In this document: positions 25,387 to 34,489 of the stretch, in pieces | Position numbering within the stretch: the first letter of the stretch is position 1 | How the letters are laid out: every line of letters begins with the position of its first letter | Origin: Calothrix membranacea FACHB-236 | GTDB taxonomy: Bacteria > Cyanobacteriota > Cyanobacteriia > Cyanobacteriales > Nostocaceae | Direction: 5' to 3' | Length of the DNA: 64,000 nt | NCBI RefSeq assembly: GCF_014696315.1 | Contig: NZ_JACJPX010000001.1 | Span: 186,001 to 250,000, forward strand | Made by a program: the position numbers and the translations under genes | The notes under the pieces: generated by a model | Database searches by the model: none | What the model saw: the letters and a program-made list of their open reading frames with translations, nothing else | Told to the model about the DNA's origin: nothing

Positions 25387-26295
25387 ATGAGAGAAAAACT
25401 TGAGGCTTTAACACATAATCTGTCTCGTACCATCGTTGGTAAAACTGAAGCAATACGTTTGGTACTAGTCGCCATCCTTGGCGGTGGTCATGCTTTATTA
25501 GAAGATGTCCCTGGTGTTGGTAAGACCCTGCTAGCTAAATCATTAGCGCGATCGCTTGATGGTAAGTTTCAAAGGCTACAATGTACACCCGACTTATTAC
25601 CTACTGATATTACTGGTACAAACATTTGGAACCCAAAAAGCGGCGAATTTACCTTTCTTCCTGGGCCTATATTTGCCAATATATTGCTAGCTGACGAAAT
25701 CAACCGTGCTACACCCCGGACTCAGTCGGCTTTGTTAGAAGTGATGGAAGAACATCAGGTAACAGTTGATGGTGTTTCTCGAGCTGTTCCCACACCTTTT
25801 TTTGTGATTGCGACGCAAAACCCAGTTGAGTACCAAGGGACTTTTCCTCTACCTGAAGCGCAGATGGATAGATTTATGCTGTCCTTGAGTTTAGGCTATC
25901 CTTCAGAGACAGAAGAACTCCAGATGTTGCAAAACCTGACAGATGGTATCAAGGTAGCTGATTTACAACCTTGTATTACGTTGGAAGAAATAGCTCAATT
26001 ACGCCAACTCTGTTCTCAGGTAAGAGTGGAAACGCCTTTGCAACAATACATTCTGGACTTAGTGCGGGCGACAAGACAGGATGAAGAAATTTCTCTTGGT
26101 GTCAGCCCTCGCGGTACAGTAGCTTTACAAAAAGCTACCCAAGCCCTTGCTTTTATTTTTGGACGGGATTACGCCATTCCCGATGATGTGAAATTTCTCG
26201 TTCCTCACGTTCTTTGCCATCGCCTCATCCCCAGAGGAGGACGCAGCGCCAGAACTGTTGTTGAGCGATTGTTGCGCTCTGTTAATATTCCCTGA
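25387..26295 (+). CDS. MoxR-family AAA+ ATPase
   Basis: A chaperone-like AAA+ ATPase of the MoxR group, which usually activates metal-containing or VWA-domain partner proteins. It has DVPGVGKTLLAKSLA (Walker A), ADEINRATPRTQSALLEVM (Walker B with the MoxR signature), ATQNPVEYQGTFPLPEAQMDRF (sensor 1 and Arg finger region) and SPRGTVAL. The frame is open from 25207, but that part is repeat DNA; ATG 25387 (MREKLEALTHNL) is the real start, giving 302 residues. The DUF58 and VWA genes that often accompany moxR are not adjacent. Confidence 0.92.
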   Translation: MREKLEALTHNLSRTIVGKTEAIRLVLVAILGGGHALLEDVPGVGKTLLAKSLARSLDGKFQRLQCTPDLLPTDITGTNIWNPKSGEFTFLPGPIFANILLADEINRATPRTQSALLEVMEEHQVTVDGVSRAVPTPFFVIATQNPVEYQGTFPLPEAQMDRFMLSLSLGYPSETEELQMLQNLTDGIKVADLQPCITLEEIAQLRQLCSQVRVETPLQQYILDLVRATRQDEEISLGVSPRGTVALQKATQALAFIFGRDYAIPDDVKFLVPHVLCHRLIPRGGRSARTVVERLLRSVNIP

Positions 26296-26305
26296 TGAGG
26301 AAGTA

Positions 26306-26350
26306 GGAGAGATGAGGGAGATGAGGGAGATGAGGGGTATGAGGGAGCAG
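26306..26350. repeat. GGGAGATGA tandem repeat
   Basis: Imperfect 9-bp units (GGGAGATGA) run after the moxR stop. The same unit recurs at about 26838-26868 and in a longer array at 36577-36626, each time directly beside a gene end. Confidence 0.7.
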
Positions 26351-26407
26351 GGGAGAAATTCCTATTACCAATTACGCATTACCTATTCCCCAATCCCCTA
26401 AAAAACT

Positions 26408-26761
26408 TTAGCCAAAAGTTGAGCCATTCCAACCCCACATTGCACCTTTAGCATCTGCAAATTCTATATAAATCCGATTTTTGGCTACACCTAAAACTTG
26501 GTTAATCTGCTGACAGAAATCCTGACTCATAGTCGCCGTTTGGTCAGGTTTCATAGTGCCGATACTTTTAATTTCAATGTAACAAACTGGGTCTGTTGTA
26601 CCAGCAAAAGTCATAGGAACATCCGGCTCGAAAGCAGTCATAACATAAGATTCTGGTTTGCCTAAATGCTTGGCTAACTTAGCAGATAGGCTTTTCAGCA
26701 AGCTTTCAATTTCAGTTCTTTCAGGCGCAGCAACAGAAGTTTGTACTTTAATTAATGGCAT
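26408..26761 (-). CDS. MIF / phenylpyruvate tautomerase family protein
   Basis: A protein of about 117 residues from the tautomerase superfamily, of the macrophage migration inhibitory factor type. The mature N-terminus would be Pro (MPLIKVQTSV), the catalytic base of the family. Further MIF landmarks are LAKHLGKPESYVM, CYIEIKSIGTM (compare SIG of animal MIF), RIYIEFADAKGAMWGWNGSTF (compare VGWNNSTF). A longer frame starts at TTG 26767, but only ATG 26761 puts Pro at position 1 after Met removal. The physiological substrate in cyanobacteria is unknown. Confidence 0.9.
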   Translation of the reverse strand: MPLIKVQTSVAAPERTEIESLLKSLSAKLAKHLGKPESYVMTAFEPDVPMTFAGTTDPVCYIEIKSIGTMKPDQTATMSQDFCQQINQVLGVAKNRIYIEFADAKGAMWGWNGSTFG

Positions 26762-26925
26762 AGTCAAAAATTTCAGATTGAAAAAGAGTCAAAAAAGAAC
26801 GTTGGCAATTTCCAGATTAATTTTACCGAAGCGCAGGGAGATGAGGGAGATGAGGAGATGAGGGAGGGGAAAAACACCCATTACCAATTACCCATGCCCA
26901 ATGCCCTATGCCCCATGCCCAATAG

Positions 26926-27735
26926 CTATTGATGCGACGAGCGAAATAGATGATTATGTTCAGGATGATATAAACGCGATCGCGCTGTTGCTTGTAAGAG
27001 TGCTGGACTAATTACATAAAGTGTGGTGCGAATCAACTGTTCTGTCTGGGTACAGTCAGCCATTTCGCTCAGGGGAACAACCCGAATTTTCTCATCTGGC
27101 CAGCCGATGCGAAAGCAAATCGCTACTGGGGTATCAGCTGGGTAGTGTTCTAATAATTTGGCTTGGGCTGTTTCGACATGGCGCGCACTCAAATATAAGC
27201 AAAGACTAGCTTGGTGTGCTGCTAGGGTTGCTAGTTCTTCGGTGGCGGGGACTTCTGTACGTCCGCTAATGCGCGTCAAAATGATAGTTTGCACTAAGTT
27301 GGGAACAGTTAATTCTACTTGCAGTTTGGCGGCTGCGGCTTGAAAGGCGCTGACACCTGGGATGACTTCAAAGGGGATTTCTGCTGCTTTTAACAGCTGC
27401 ATTTGCTCTTGGGTAGCGCTGTAGAGGCTGGGATCGCCAGAATGGAGACGAACGACTGATTTGTGCGATCGCACTCTTTCTATCATCAGCGGTACAATCT
27501 CTTCTAAAGTTTTACTGGCAGTGCGAATAATTTCTGCCTCTGGGCGACAAAGATTTAAAATTTCTTCAGGCACTAAAGAATCGGCAAATAAAATTACATC
27601 TGCCATAGCTAGCAGTTTTTGTGCTTTAACCGTTAATAAATCAGGATCTCCAGGGCCTGCCCCCACAATGTAAACCTTTGGTTCTACAGGGTATAACAAT
27701 TTTTTGTCACATAATTCTTCTGTATATTCACTCAT
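26926..27735 (-). CDS. cobM: Precorrin-4 C11-methyltransferase
   Basis: A SAM-dependent methylase of cobalamin (B12) corrin-ring synthesis. VYIVGAGPGDPDLLTVKA is the N-terminal SAM/porphyrin methylase signature. DSLVPEEIL, VRLHSGDPSLYSATQEQM, EVIPGVSAFQAAAA and the C-terminal TTLYVISPAL complete the CobM/CbiF pattern. The 269-residue length is typical. Start ATG 27735. It lies 196 bp downstream of lgt on the same strand. That gap contains a terminator-bearing candidate small RNA on the opposite strand. No other cobalamin genes are in the window. Confidence 0.94.
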   Translation of the reverse strand: MSEYTEELCDKKLLYPVEPKVYIVGAGPGDPDLLTVKAQKLLAMADVILFADSLVPEEILNLCRPEAEIIRTASKTLEEIVPLMIERVRSHKSVVRLHSGDPSLYSATQEQMQLLKAAEIPFEVIPGVSAFQAAAAKLQVELTVPNLVQTIILTRISGRTEVPATEELATLAAHQASLCLYLSARHVETAQAKLLEHYPADTPVAICFRIGWPDEKIRVVPLSEMADCTQTEQLIRTTLYVISPALLQATARSRLYHPEHNHLFRSSHQ

Positions 27736-27779
27736 TGCAGCACAAAAAATAATTTATTAAAAAAAATTTTGGTAATTTT

Positions 27780-27880
27780 TCCGTGTCTTTCCGGATAACC
27801 TCTATTTCCCTAGTAGAGAGTAATGGTAGATGCACCCTGGTTAAGCCCTGGAGATACTCTCTGGGGCATTTTTTATTTTT
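27780..27880 (+). ncRNA. Candidate small RNA with intrinsic terminator
   Basis: On the plus strand, antisense to the lgt-cobM transcript, a hairpin CTCTA/TAGAG (27800-27818) is followed by GCCCTGGAG-ATACT-CTCTGGGGC (27845-27867; 9 bp with two G:T pairs) and then ATTTTTTATTTTT. This is a classical rho-independent terminator. No plus-strand coding sequence precedes it, since cobM and lgt are both on the minus strand, so it must end a short non-coding transcript. The 5' end is a guess. I do not recognise the family; it lacks the core motif I remember for Yfr1. Confidence 0.5.
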
Positions 27881-27931
27881 GGGTAAATGATATTTCTCCC
27901 CTGCTCCCTCATCCCCCCAATCCCCAGTCCC

Positions 27932-28807
27932 TCACCTTTCTATCGCTCCATTACCCTTCGGCGTGGAAATAACATCTGGTAAAGGGCGTTTAGCTATGTA
28001 AAGCCAAGCTAATCCAGCTAATCCTAAAATAATTCCGATTAAGCTCACAACCTGAGCCATTCTGAGGGGCCCTAGCATTAGGCTATCAGTACGAAAACCT
28101 TCTATCCATAAGCGTCCCAGGCTGTAGGCTGCTAAGTAAGTCAGAAACAGCGTACCTATCTTGAGACGTGGTTTACCTTGCAAACTACGTAAAAACAGCG
28201 TAATCAACAAGGCAAATACCATTAAATCCCAGAGAGATTCGTAGAGAAAAGTAGGATGAAAATACTCAAAATTAACTAACTCGGGCGGACGGCGATCGAG
28301 TGGAATATATAATTTCCAAGGTAAATTGGTAGGATCGCCAAAAGCTTCTGAGTTAAAGAAATTACCCCAACGTCCGATCGCTTGCCCTAAAATCAGCGAA
28401 GGTGCTACTAAATCTGCTAGTTGCCAAAAAGAAACTTGCTTGAGTTTGGCAAAAATTAGCGCAGCTACCAGTCCACCTAAAATTGCTCCATGAATTGCAA
28501 TTCCCCCTTGCCAAATCGCAATTATGCGGTCTGGGTGCTGGGCATACTCTGACCATTGAAATAAAACGTAATATAGTCGGGCGGCGGGAATTGCGCCAAT
28601 TACCAGCCAAATTGACAAATCGCTAAGTAAGTCTGGGTTAACGTTACGGCGCTTGGCCAAATACTGAGAAAGACTGACTCCGATTAAAACTGCTGTGGCG
28701 ATTAATAAGCCATACCAACGGATTGTTATCGGCCCTATTCTCCACAGAATCGGGCCGGGAGAAGTAAATTGAAATGCCAAAGGCAAAGTGGAAATATCCA
28801 GCGCCAT
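27932..28807 (-). CDS. lgt: Phosphatidylglycerol:prolipoprotein diacylglyceryl transferase
   Basis: An integral membrane enzyme that attaches diacylglycerol to the lipobox Cys of prolipoproteins, including the lipoproteins predicted at 33000 and 37433. [38 protein letters not shown] (catalytic His-Gly region), [17 protein letters not shown] (Lgt signature), [10 protein letters not shown] and [14 protein letters not shown] are present, with about seven membrane helices. The 291-residue length is normal. Start ATG 28807. Confidence 0.96.
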   Translation of the reverse strand: MALDISTLPLAFQFTSPGPILWRIGPITIRWYGLLIATAVLIGVSLSQYLAKRRNVNPDLLSDLSIWLVIGAIPAARLYYVLFQWSEYAQHPDRIIAIWQGGIAIHGAILGGLVAALIFAKLKQVSFWQLADLVAPSLILGQAIGRWGNFFNSEAFGDPTNLPWKLYIPLDRRPPELVNFEYFHPTFLYESLWDLMVFALLITLFLRSLQGKPRLKIGTLFLTYLAAYSLGRLWIEGFRTDSLMLGPLRMAQVVSLIGIILGLAGLAWLYIAKRPLPDVISTPKGNGAIER

Positions 28808-28978
28808 GCAAAAGTACCTAAATAACTTAATTATTAATTAGCATTAGCAGCTCCCAATCATAGGACAAGAAGCTTAAGGCTAGGAGTATATAAACAATTA
28901 GAGCAGGTTTTGTTTTTTGGGGATTGGGTAATGGGGACTGGGAGGACAAGAGAGATAAATGACTCTTGACTCTTGTAC

Positions 28979-28998
28979 AGACGCGATTAATCGCGTCT
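28979..28998. repeat. AGACGCGATT palindrome
   Basis: A perfect 20-bp palindrome, AGACGCGATTAATCGCGTCT, of a dispersed family; a second member is at 34573-34592. The remaining 270 bp between lgt and the Tab2 gene show nothing else and hold their divergent promoters. Confidence 0.6.
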
Positions 28999-29145
28999 CT
29001 GCCACTTTTGGCTCTTAACTGTTGATTTACTCGTAAGCTGTAATAGAAACTTTGTGTTTTAACTTCTTGATGTCTGTTGCTGCCCCAAGACTCGTATGAT
29101 CAGAATATCAGGAACATAATAACAGCCAGATTTTTACCGGAAAAC

Positions 29146-30009
29146 ATGGGCAGTATTTGGGAAATTGATTTTTACTCCCGTCCAATTTTGGACGACAATC
29201 AGAAAAAAGTTTGGGAAGTATTAGTTTGCGAAAGTCCCTTAGATGTCCGCGCAAAAACAGATTCACTGTTTCGTTATGCTAAATACTGTCCCAGTACGCA
29301 GGTAAATTCGGGTTGGTTGCGGACGGCGTTGCAAGAGGCTATTGCCGAAGCTGGAGAAGCACCAATTAAAATCCGCTTTTTCCGCCGCCAAATGAATAAT
29401 ATGATTACCAAAGCCTGCGAGGATGTAAGTATTCCAGCTCAAGCTAGCCGTCGGACTTTGATGCTTAACCAATGGCTAAAACAGCGAATCGAGGAGGTGT
29501 ATCCTAAGGAACCAGGCTATCAAGGGGGAACTAATCCCTCGGTGCGTTTGGAAAGTCCTTTACCCCAACGGTTACCTGATGCATTGGAAGGTAAGCAATG
29601 GGTATTTGTGTCTTTAGAAGCTGCTGATTTAATGGATATGCCAGATTGGGAAATTGGTTTTGGTGAAGCTTTTCCTCTAGAGTTGGCGCAAGTATCACCT
29701 CAAACCCGTATTCCTGGGATTTTGATTTTCTCACCCAGGGCCTTGCCGATCTCAGGCTGGATGTCTGGTTTAGATTTAGCTTATTTAAGATTTGACACGA
29801 GTGTCGGCACAAGATTACTGTTAGAAACTGGTGTGACAGAAAGCTGGATTTTGGCTAACATCAAAAATCCTCAAACATTGGCAGAAGCCAAAGGATTTGA
29901 AGAAGCCAAGCAAAAAGCCAATGGAGTGCATTTTATCGGTGTACAGTCAGATCCTCAAGCACAATCGTTTGCCGGATTTTGGCTGTTGCAAGAGGTCAAT
30001 CTGCCGTAA
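29146..30009 (+). CDS. Tab2/Atab2-family RNA-binding protein
   Basis: A cyanobacterial homologue of Chlamydomonas Tab2 and Arabidopsis ATAB2, which bind the psaB leader and promote photosystem I protein synthesis. The N-terminus MGSIWEIDFYSRPILD, KIRFFRRQMNNMI, GYQGGTNPS and the C-terminal GVHFIGVQSDPQAQSFAGFWLLQ are family hallmarks. A longer frame starts at 29077, but ATG 29146 gives the standard N-terminus (287 residues). A role in photosystem translation is inferred from the plastid homologues. Confidence 0.88.
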   Translation: MGSIWEIDFYSRPILDDNQKKVWEVLVCESPLDVRAKTDSLFRYAKYCPSTQVNSGWLRTALQEAIAEAGEAPIKIRFFRRQMNNMITKACEDVSIPAQASRRTLMLNQWLKQRIEEVYPKEPGYQGGTNPSVRLESPLPQRLPDALEGKQWVFVSLEAADLMDMPDWEIGFGEAFPLELAQVSPQTRIPGILIFSPRALPISGWMSGLDLAYLRFDTSVGTRLLLETGVTESWILANIKNPQTLAEAKGFEEAKQKANGVHFIGVQSDPQAQSFAGFWLLQEVNLP

Positions 30010-30302
30010 ATTAATGGCATATTCATGAGGGGAATCGGTATGAGGATCAAAGGAAAAAGCCATAAGACTTTTGACGAATGATTATTAATCACCGAGCTAA
30101 TCATCAATGAATCACCCAAAAGGGCAACGGCTGATACATATCGATGATTTGGGATAATGATCTGCGCGGCAGTAGCTTCTCCCTGGGCGCTAGCCTCTCC
30201 CTTTGGGAGTAGTGGAGACGTTAGGCAATAAGTCTGGCGACCGAATGCACTGCCTTATCCATTCGCGGTTCAAAATCCACAATCCATAATTTACCAAGGG
30301 TC

Positions 30303-31616
30303 ATGGGTTCTGAAAATTTGTCACAAGATACGCTAGCAGAACATCTGCTGGAACTAGCGATTAAGTCTGGAGCAGAAGCAGCTGAAGTGTATCAGTCGCG
30401 ATCGCTTTCTCGACCAGTGTTTTTTGAGGCTAATCGCCTAAAGCAACTCGAAACTAGTCAATCTGAAGGGACAGCACTGCGGCTATGGCGCAATGGCCGT
30501 CCGGGGCTGACTGTGGCTTACGGTACTGTGGAACCGCAAGCGATGGTAGAACGCTCTCTAGCGTTGAGTAAACTCAATCAACCAGAACCAGTAGAGTTGG
30601 GACGCAACTTTAAGCCATCTTACCCGGACTTAGGGAAAAGCGTGCCTATTGAGGTTTTGGTTAACTGGGGTAAAGAAGCGATCGCTTTGATTCGAGATGC
30701 ATATCCCGATGTACTTTGCCATAGTGACTGGGAATGTGATGTGGAAAATACTAGGCTTGTCAACACAGAAGGTCTAGATTGCTACTATACAGACACAACA
30801 CTTAGCTGTTATATGTCGGCTGAATGGGTCAGAGGCGACGATTTTTTAAGTGTTTCCGACGGACAAACCCAACGTGATGAACTCGACCCGGAGAAACTCG
30901 CTTACCAAATTTTACAAAGGTTAATGTGGGCAAGAGAAAACGTCTCACCCCCTAGTGGTCGCGTACCTATTTTATTTACCTCGAAAGCTGCTGATATGCT
31001 TTGGGGTACAGTGCAAGCTGCATTAAACGGCAAACGCGTCCTTGAAAAAGCTTCGCCTTGGGCAGACCGTTTAGGCAAACCAGTCATTGCACCCAGTCTC
31101 ACCCTCTATCAAGAACCGCAAGCTGGGCCTTACAGTTGTCCTTTTGATGATGAAGGCTGCCCTACCAATACGATTGTCTTTATTCAAAATGGAATCTTAC
31201 AGCATTTTTATAGCGATCGCACTACTGCACGACAATTAGGTATGAGTAGTACAGGTAATGGTTTTCGCCCTAGTTTAGGTAGCTATCCTACCCCTGGATT
31301 ATTTAATTTTTTAGTTCAGCCCAGTTCTCTATCCCTACAAGATTTGATTCAACAAATTGATGATGGTTTGATTGTTGACCAAATGCTAGGTGGTGGTGGC
31401 AGTATTTCTGGCGATTTTTCCATCAATATAGAATTGGGCTACCGCGTGCAAAATGGGGAAGTAATTGGGCGTGTTAAAGATACAATGGTTGCCGGCAATA
31501 TCTACACAGCCTTGAGACAATTAGTAACCCTAGGTGGTGATGCTGATTGGAACGGCTCATGTTATACACCCTCACTCATAGTTGACGGACTATCAACTAC
31601 AGGTAGGAATAATTAA
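30303..31616 (+). CDS. TldD/PmbA-family protein (TldE-like subunit)
   Basis: A 437-residue member of the metalloprotease-related TldD/TldE (PmbA) family, which processes peptides and modified microcins in E. coli. VFFEANRLKQLETSQSEGTALRL at the N-terminus and the C-terminal GCPTNTIVFIQNGILQHFYSDRTTARQLG are typical. VKDTMVAGNIYTALRQL is the usual end block. The zinc motif HExxxH of TldD is absent, so it is the TldE/PmbA-type partner. The TldD partner is not adjacent. Start ATG 30303. The 290-bp gap upstream holds short repeat pieces only. Confidence 0.9.
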   Translation: MGSENLSQDTLAEHLLELAIKSGAEAAEVYQSRSLSRPVFFEANRLKQLETSQSEGTALRLWRNGRPGLTVAYGTVEPQAMVERSLALSKLNQPEPVELGRNFKPSYPDLGKSVPIEVLVNWGKEAIALIRDAYPDVLCHSDWECDVENTRLVNTEGLDCYYTDTTLSCYMSAEWVRGDDFLSVSDGQTQRDELDPEKLAYQILQRLMWARENVSPPSGRVPILFTSKAADMLWGTVQAALNGKRVLEKASPWADRLGKPVIAPSLTLYQEPQAGPYSCPFDDEGCPTNTIVFIQNGILQHFYSDRTTARQLGMSSTGNGFRPSLGSYPTPGLFNFLVQPSSLSLQDLIQQIDDGLIVDQMLGGGGSISGDFSINIELGYRVQNGEVIGRVKDTMVAGNIYTALRQLVTLGGDADWNGSCYTPSLIVDGLSTTGRNN

Positions 31617-31648
31617 AAATTCTCCTAAATATTTCTGAGTATTTGTAG

Positions 31649-31678
31649 GATGCGTTAGGCGGAAAGCTTTAACGCATC
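31649..31678. repeat. GATGCGTTA palindromic repeat
   Basis: GATGCGTTA (31649-31657) and TAACGCATC (31670-31678) around GGCGGAAAGCTT, another copy of the family seen at 6834, 17099 and 33760. Confidence 0.6.
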
Positions 31679-31818
31679 TCTGTTTGAATATATATGGTGC
31701 GTTATATCGAGTTTGGTTAATTGTTGACGCTCTAGGGTATTTCGTTTTTCCTATTACCAATTACCCATTACCCATTACCAGCCTACACGACAGTATAAAT
31801 GTTCCAGCGAACAAAAAT

Positions 31819-32409
31819 TTATTTTTTGCTATTCTCTTGAGCAGATTTCTTACTTGCTGAAACAAACTGTACCAAGAGATATCCGCTTAGGTCTAACAAT
31901 TGATCTAATAAACTACCAATTACACCAATATAGATGATTGCCTGAATAATATAATTGATGTTGCTAGCTTTATAAGCATCCCAAGCCAGTGAGCCTAAAC
32001 CCTTTGTGCCTACCAACATTTCTACCGCAATAACTGTAAACCATGCGACCCAAATGCTAACTTTTAAAGCATGAAATGTATGGAAAATAGCAGCACGGAA
32101 GTGATTATACTGCCTGTAAAAATGTCGCATACCAATAGCAGTATTCACAATCATTGTCCACAGGGTAGCAGTGAAAATTACTATTGCGATTGCGGCTTCG
32201 CTTTCTTGAAAGATAATAAGCGCAATAGGTAGCAATGCTATAGGGGGGACACTATGGGGTATCTGAAATATCCGCCTGCATATCTGATAAATGGTGCCAT
32301 TGATACCAATTAAGTAGCCTATGAAACCACCTAAAATAGCGGCTGGAATATAGCCTACAAATAATCTTTGTAGGCTAGATAAAACATCTAAAAATATATT
32401 GTGTTCCAT
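31819..32409 (-). CDS. NrtB/SsuC-type ABC permease, shortened and orphan
   Basis: A 196-residue membrane protein resembling the permeases of nitrate, bicarbonate and sulfonate ABC importers. It starts in the middle of the usual domain (LSSLQRLFVGYIPAAILGGF) and contains VPPIALLPIALIIF, LWTMIVNTAIG and AVEMLVGTKGLGSLAWDAY. Full NrtB proteins are about 280 residues. Here the N-terminal helices and part of the segment before the ATPase-contacting loop (between FHALKVS and VIAVEML) are missing. No ATPase or binding protein gene is near. It may be a degenerating permease or an adaptor that uses another system's ATPase. Start ATG 32409. Confidence 0.75.
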   Translation of the reverse strand: MEHNIFLDVLSSLQRLFVGYIPAAILGGFIGYLIGINGTIYQICRRIFQIPHSVPPIALLPIALIIFQESEAAIAIVIFTATLWTMIVNTAIGMRHFYRQYNHFRAAIFHTFHALKVSIWVAWFTVIAVEMLVGTKGLGSLAWDAYKASNINYIIQAIIYIGVIGSLLDQLLDLSGYLLVQFVSASKKSAQENSKK

Positions 32410-32999
32410 GCCTCAGCTATCATTTGGCAAGTTTAGGGAATACTGCGGCAATTGCAAAAAATATTGAATATACGAAAATGGAAAGGTGTGAAATGATGAT
32501 GAATTTTATTATAACAAAAACTGCAAGCTAAGTTAATAAATTAAATACAATTTCAATGATTGATATTTTAGTATTAAATGTACCAAATTTAAGCAGTGAG
32601 TTATGGATAAAAGCTAATTTATGACGCAAATTTATGCATTAACAGCACCGTAACACACCCTACAAAATTTTATTTTTACTACAAAATTTAATGTTTACTT
32701 TATACCTAACCTAAGCGGGGGTTAAAAAAAAGAATGCGAAAAATATTGAATCTAAAGCGCAAAGCTTGTTGACCCTACAAATGATTGATCGTTGAACTAC
32801 ATTACTGCGATCGCCTCTGTCTTGTAGTATCCCATTAGGTAGAAGCTAAATTATATCCTAATAACTTAATCTAAACATATTCAGGTAATACTACCTTTTT
32901 TTCTCTAGCTAAAAGGTGCGGCATGAGATGTTCTTAAGTCTCAAATGCTAAATACTTTCATGGCTAAATAAACTCAATATTAACCATATCAATAGTCAA
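32410..32999. other. 590-bp gap, no gene seen
   Basis: AT-rich divergent promoter region between the orphan permease and the lipoprotein gene. Stops fill all frames. No repeat family member or hairpin stands out. Confidence 0.45.
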
Positions 33000-33617
33000 A
33001 TGTATAAACAAAATTACAGTTTCAGCAAGATACAAAGTCATGGTAATCTGGTCAGTAAAAATTCATGGCTGAATAAAGCAACACTTTTCACCCTGCTAGT
33101 AACTGGAATTACGGCTTGTGCTACTGAACCCAAGCAACCTGATGTTGTTGTCGTTCCTACACCACAAGCAACGGTTACCGTAACCGCTACACCACAAGTA
33201 ACAACTACTGTTGTTGTCACTCCTACGCCACAACCAACCACTATTGTTCAGACACAACCAATAACAGATGTATTAGTAATTACCAACGCTAATAAACAGA
33301 CACTTGTAAATAGACCTGTGCAGTTTACAAATGTTAATGTTCAAAGTGTAGTAGGCGATCGCACTTTTTGGGTTGGTTCCAGTAATACTCAACGAGTATT
33401 TGTGGTTTTGGCTCCCAATCTAGATGCGGGAACTGCTGAAAATAAAGTTGTTGTGAAACCAGGACAAACCATAGATTTAGCAGGTTTGCTCAAACCAGTA
33501 CCCAGTGTAAAACAAGCACAGCAGCAGTGGAAGGGTTTAACGGCTACTGAAGCTCAAGGACTAAAAAACCAAGTAATTTATCTAGAAGCAAGTCAAATTA
33601 GGTTTAAGCCCAGCTGA
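33000..33617 (+). CDS. Lipoprotein with Thr/Val/Pro-rich linker, unknown function
   Basis: A predicted lipoprotein: a basic N-terminus, hydrophobic stretch ATLFTLLVTGITAC and lipobox I-T-A-C at about residue 40. A linker of repeated VVTPTPQ/TVTVTATPQ units (about 46-85) probably spans the periplasm. A globular domain of about 110 residues follows (ITDVLVITNANKQTLVNRPV, VGDRTFWVGS, VVVKPGQTIDLAGLL, NQVIYLEASQIRF). The domain looks like a small beta-rich fold but I do not recognise a characterised family. Start ATG 33000. A strong hairpin follows the stop. Confidence 0.75.
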   Translation: MYKQNYSFSKIQSHGNLVSKNSWLNKATLFTLLVTGITACATEPKQPDVVVVPTPQATVTVTATPQVTTTVVVTPTPQPTTIVQTQPITDVLVITNANKQTLVNRPVQFTNVNVQSVVGDRTFWVGSSNTQRVFVVLAPNLDAGTAENKVVVKPGQTIDLAGLLKPVPSVKQAQQQWKGLTATEAQGLKNQVIYLEASQIRFKPS

Positions 33618-33655
33618 TAATTTAGATATTTCAAAACTGCCATAAGGTAAATTTT

Positions 33656-33683
33656 TAGGGGGTGCAAGACTTTGCACCCCCTA
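33656..33683 (+). terminator. Hairpin after the lipoprotein gene
   Basis: TAGGGGGTGCAA (33656-33667) and TTGCACCCCCTA (33672-33683) form a perfect 12-bp stem with loop GACT, 39 bp after the stop. No T-run follows, so termination is likely but not certain. Palindromic and MITE-end repeats (33760-33813) follow. Confidence 0.5.
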
Positions 33684-33759
33684 ATACCAATTCTCAAAAA
33701 TTTTGATAAATATAACTTTTTGGTAGGGGTTTAACTGCTAAACCCTTACAAGCGTTGAT

Positions 33760-33813
33760 GATGCGTTACGGGCTTCGTAACGCATCCTAAAAATATTGGT
33801 TTAGGGACTTCCA
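33760..33813. repeat. GATGCGTTACG palindrome and MITE end
   Basis: GATGCGTTACG-GGCTT-CGTAACGCATC (33760-33786) has perfect 11-bp arms and belongs to the dispersed GATGCGTTA family. AGGGACTTCCA at 33803-33813 repeats the inverted end of the element at 5952-6080; a matching right end is not seen nearby. Confidence 0.55.
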
Positions 33814-33913
33814 GATCCAGAAAATAAATTATCCAATTTACTCAGATCATATTTTTATTTCTCTCCTGCCCCCTTGCCTACACAAAAGTGGGAGATTTGT
33901 TGCTATAAATGAC

Positions 33914-34489
33914 TTATTTCCCCATCTGACGTTTCAATTTTTCCAACTCATCTTGAGTTTCCCAGCGGCGAAACTTTTCTTCTAAGTCATCAAAACTACT
34001 GGAATAACTACTAGTTGAATTTGACCAACCATTAGTTTCTAAACGCTGTTGGGATTGTGCTTTAGCGCGTACTGTCTGTGCTTCGGTTGCTTTAGCTTGT
34101 ACTTCTTGCCGTCGCGCCTGTATTTTTTGTAATAGTTCCTTAGATTGGTTAATGCGTTCTTTTAACCCTTGCATATGTCCCCAGCGCTGGTTACCTTCGC
34201 GCAATAAAGCGGCTTCTCTCTCTTGCGCCGCCGCCGCTAAATCCTCTCTACCAGCAGATTTTGCCTTTTGTACACGGATATGCCAACGCTGGATTTCTTG
34301 AGCTGTAGCTAAAATTTCCTCTTGCGATCGCTTCTCTTGTAATTGTAAATCTGCAACTAGCTTTAAGGTATCTTCTTCTTGTTCGCGTAACTGTTCTAAC
34401 AGCGCTTCTAATTCCAAATGAGGATTATTACGCAAGAATTCTTCTAAACGGTTTTCCAGAAACCGACTTAAATCATCAAATAAGCCCAC
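33914..34489 (-). CDS. Coiled-coil protein, TIGR04376-like cyanobacterial family
   Basis: A mostly helical protein: GLFDDLSRFLENRLEEFLRN NPHLELEALL, then a long coiled coil rich in Glu, Gln, Lys and Ala (residues 25-140), a Ser-rich linker, and a conserved-looking end FDDLEEKFRRWETQDELEKL. The layout resembles PspA/IM30-like helical proteins, but the N-terminus matches a cyanobacterial family of unknown function. The longest frame starts at GTG 34498. GGAG 8 nt before GTG 34489 favours the start MGLFDDL (191 residues). Confidence 0.78.
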   Translation of the reverse strand: MGLFDDLSRFLENRLEEFLRNNPHLELEALLEQLREQEEDTLKLVADLQLQEKRSQEEILATAQEIQRWHIRVQKAKSAGREDLAAAAQEREAALLREGNQRWGHMQGLKERINQSKELLQKIQARRQEVQAKATEAQTVRAKAQSQQRLETNGWSNSTSSYSSSFDDLEEKFRRWETQDELEKLKRQMGK

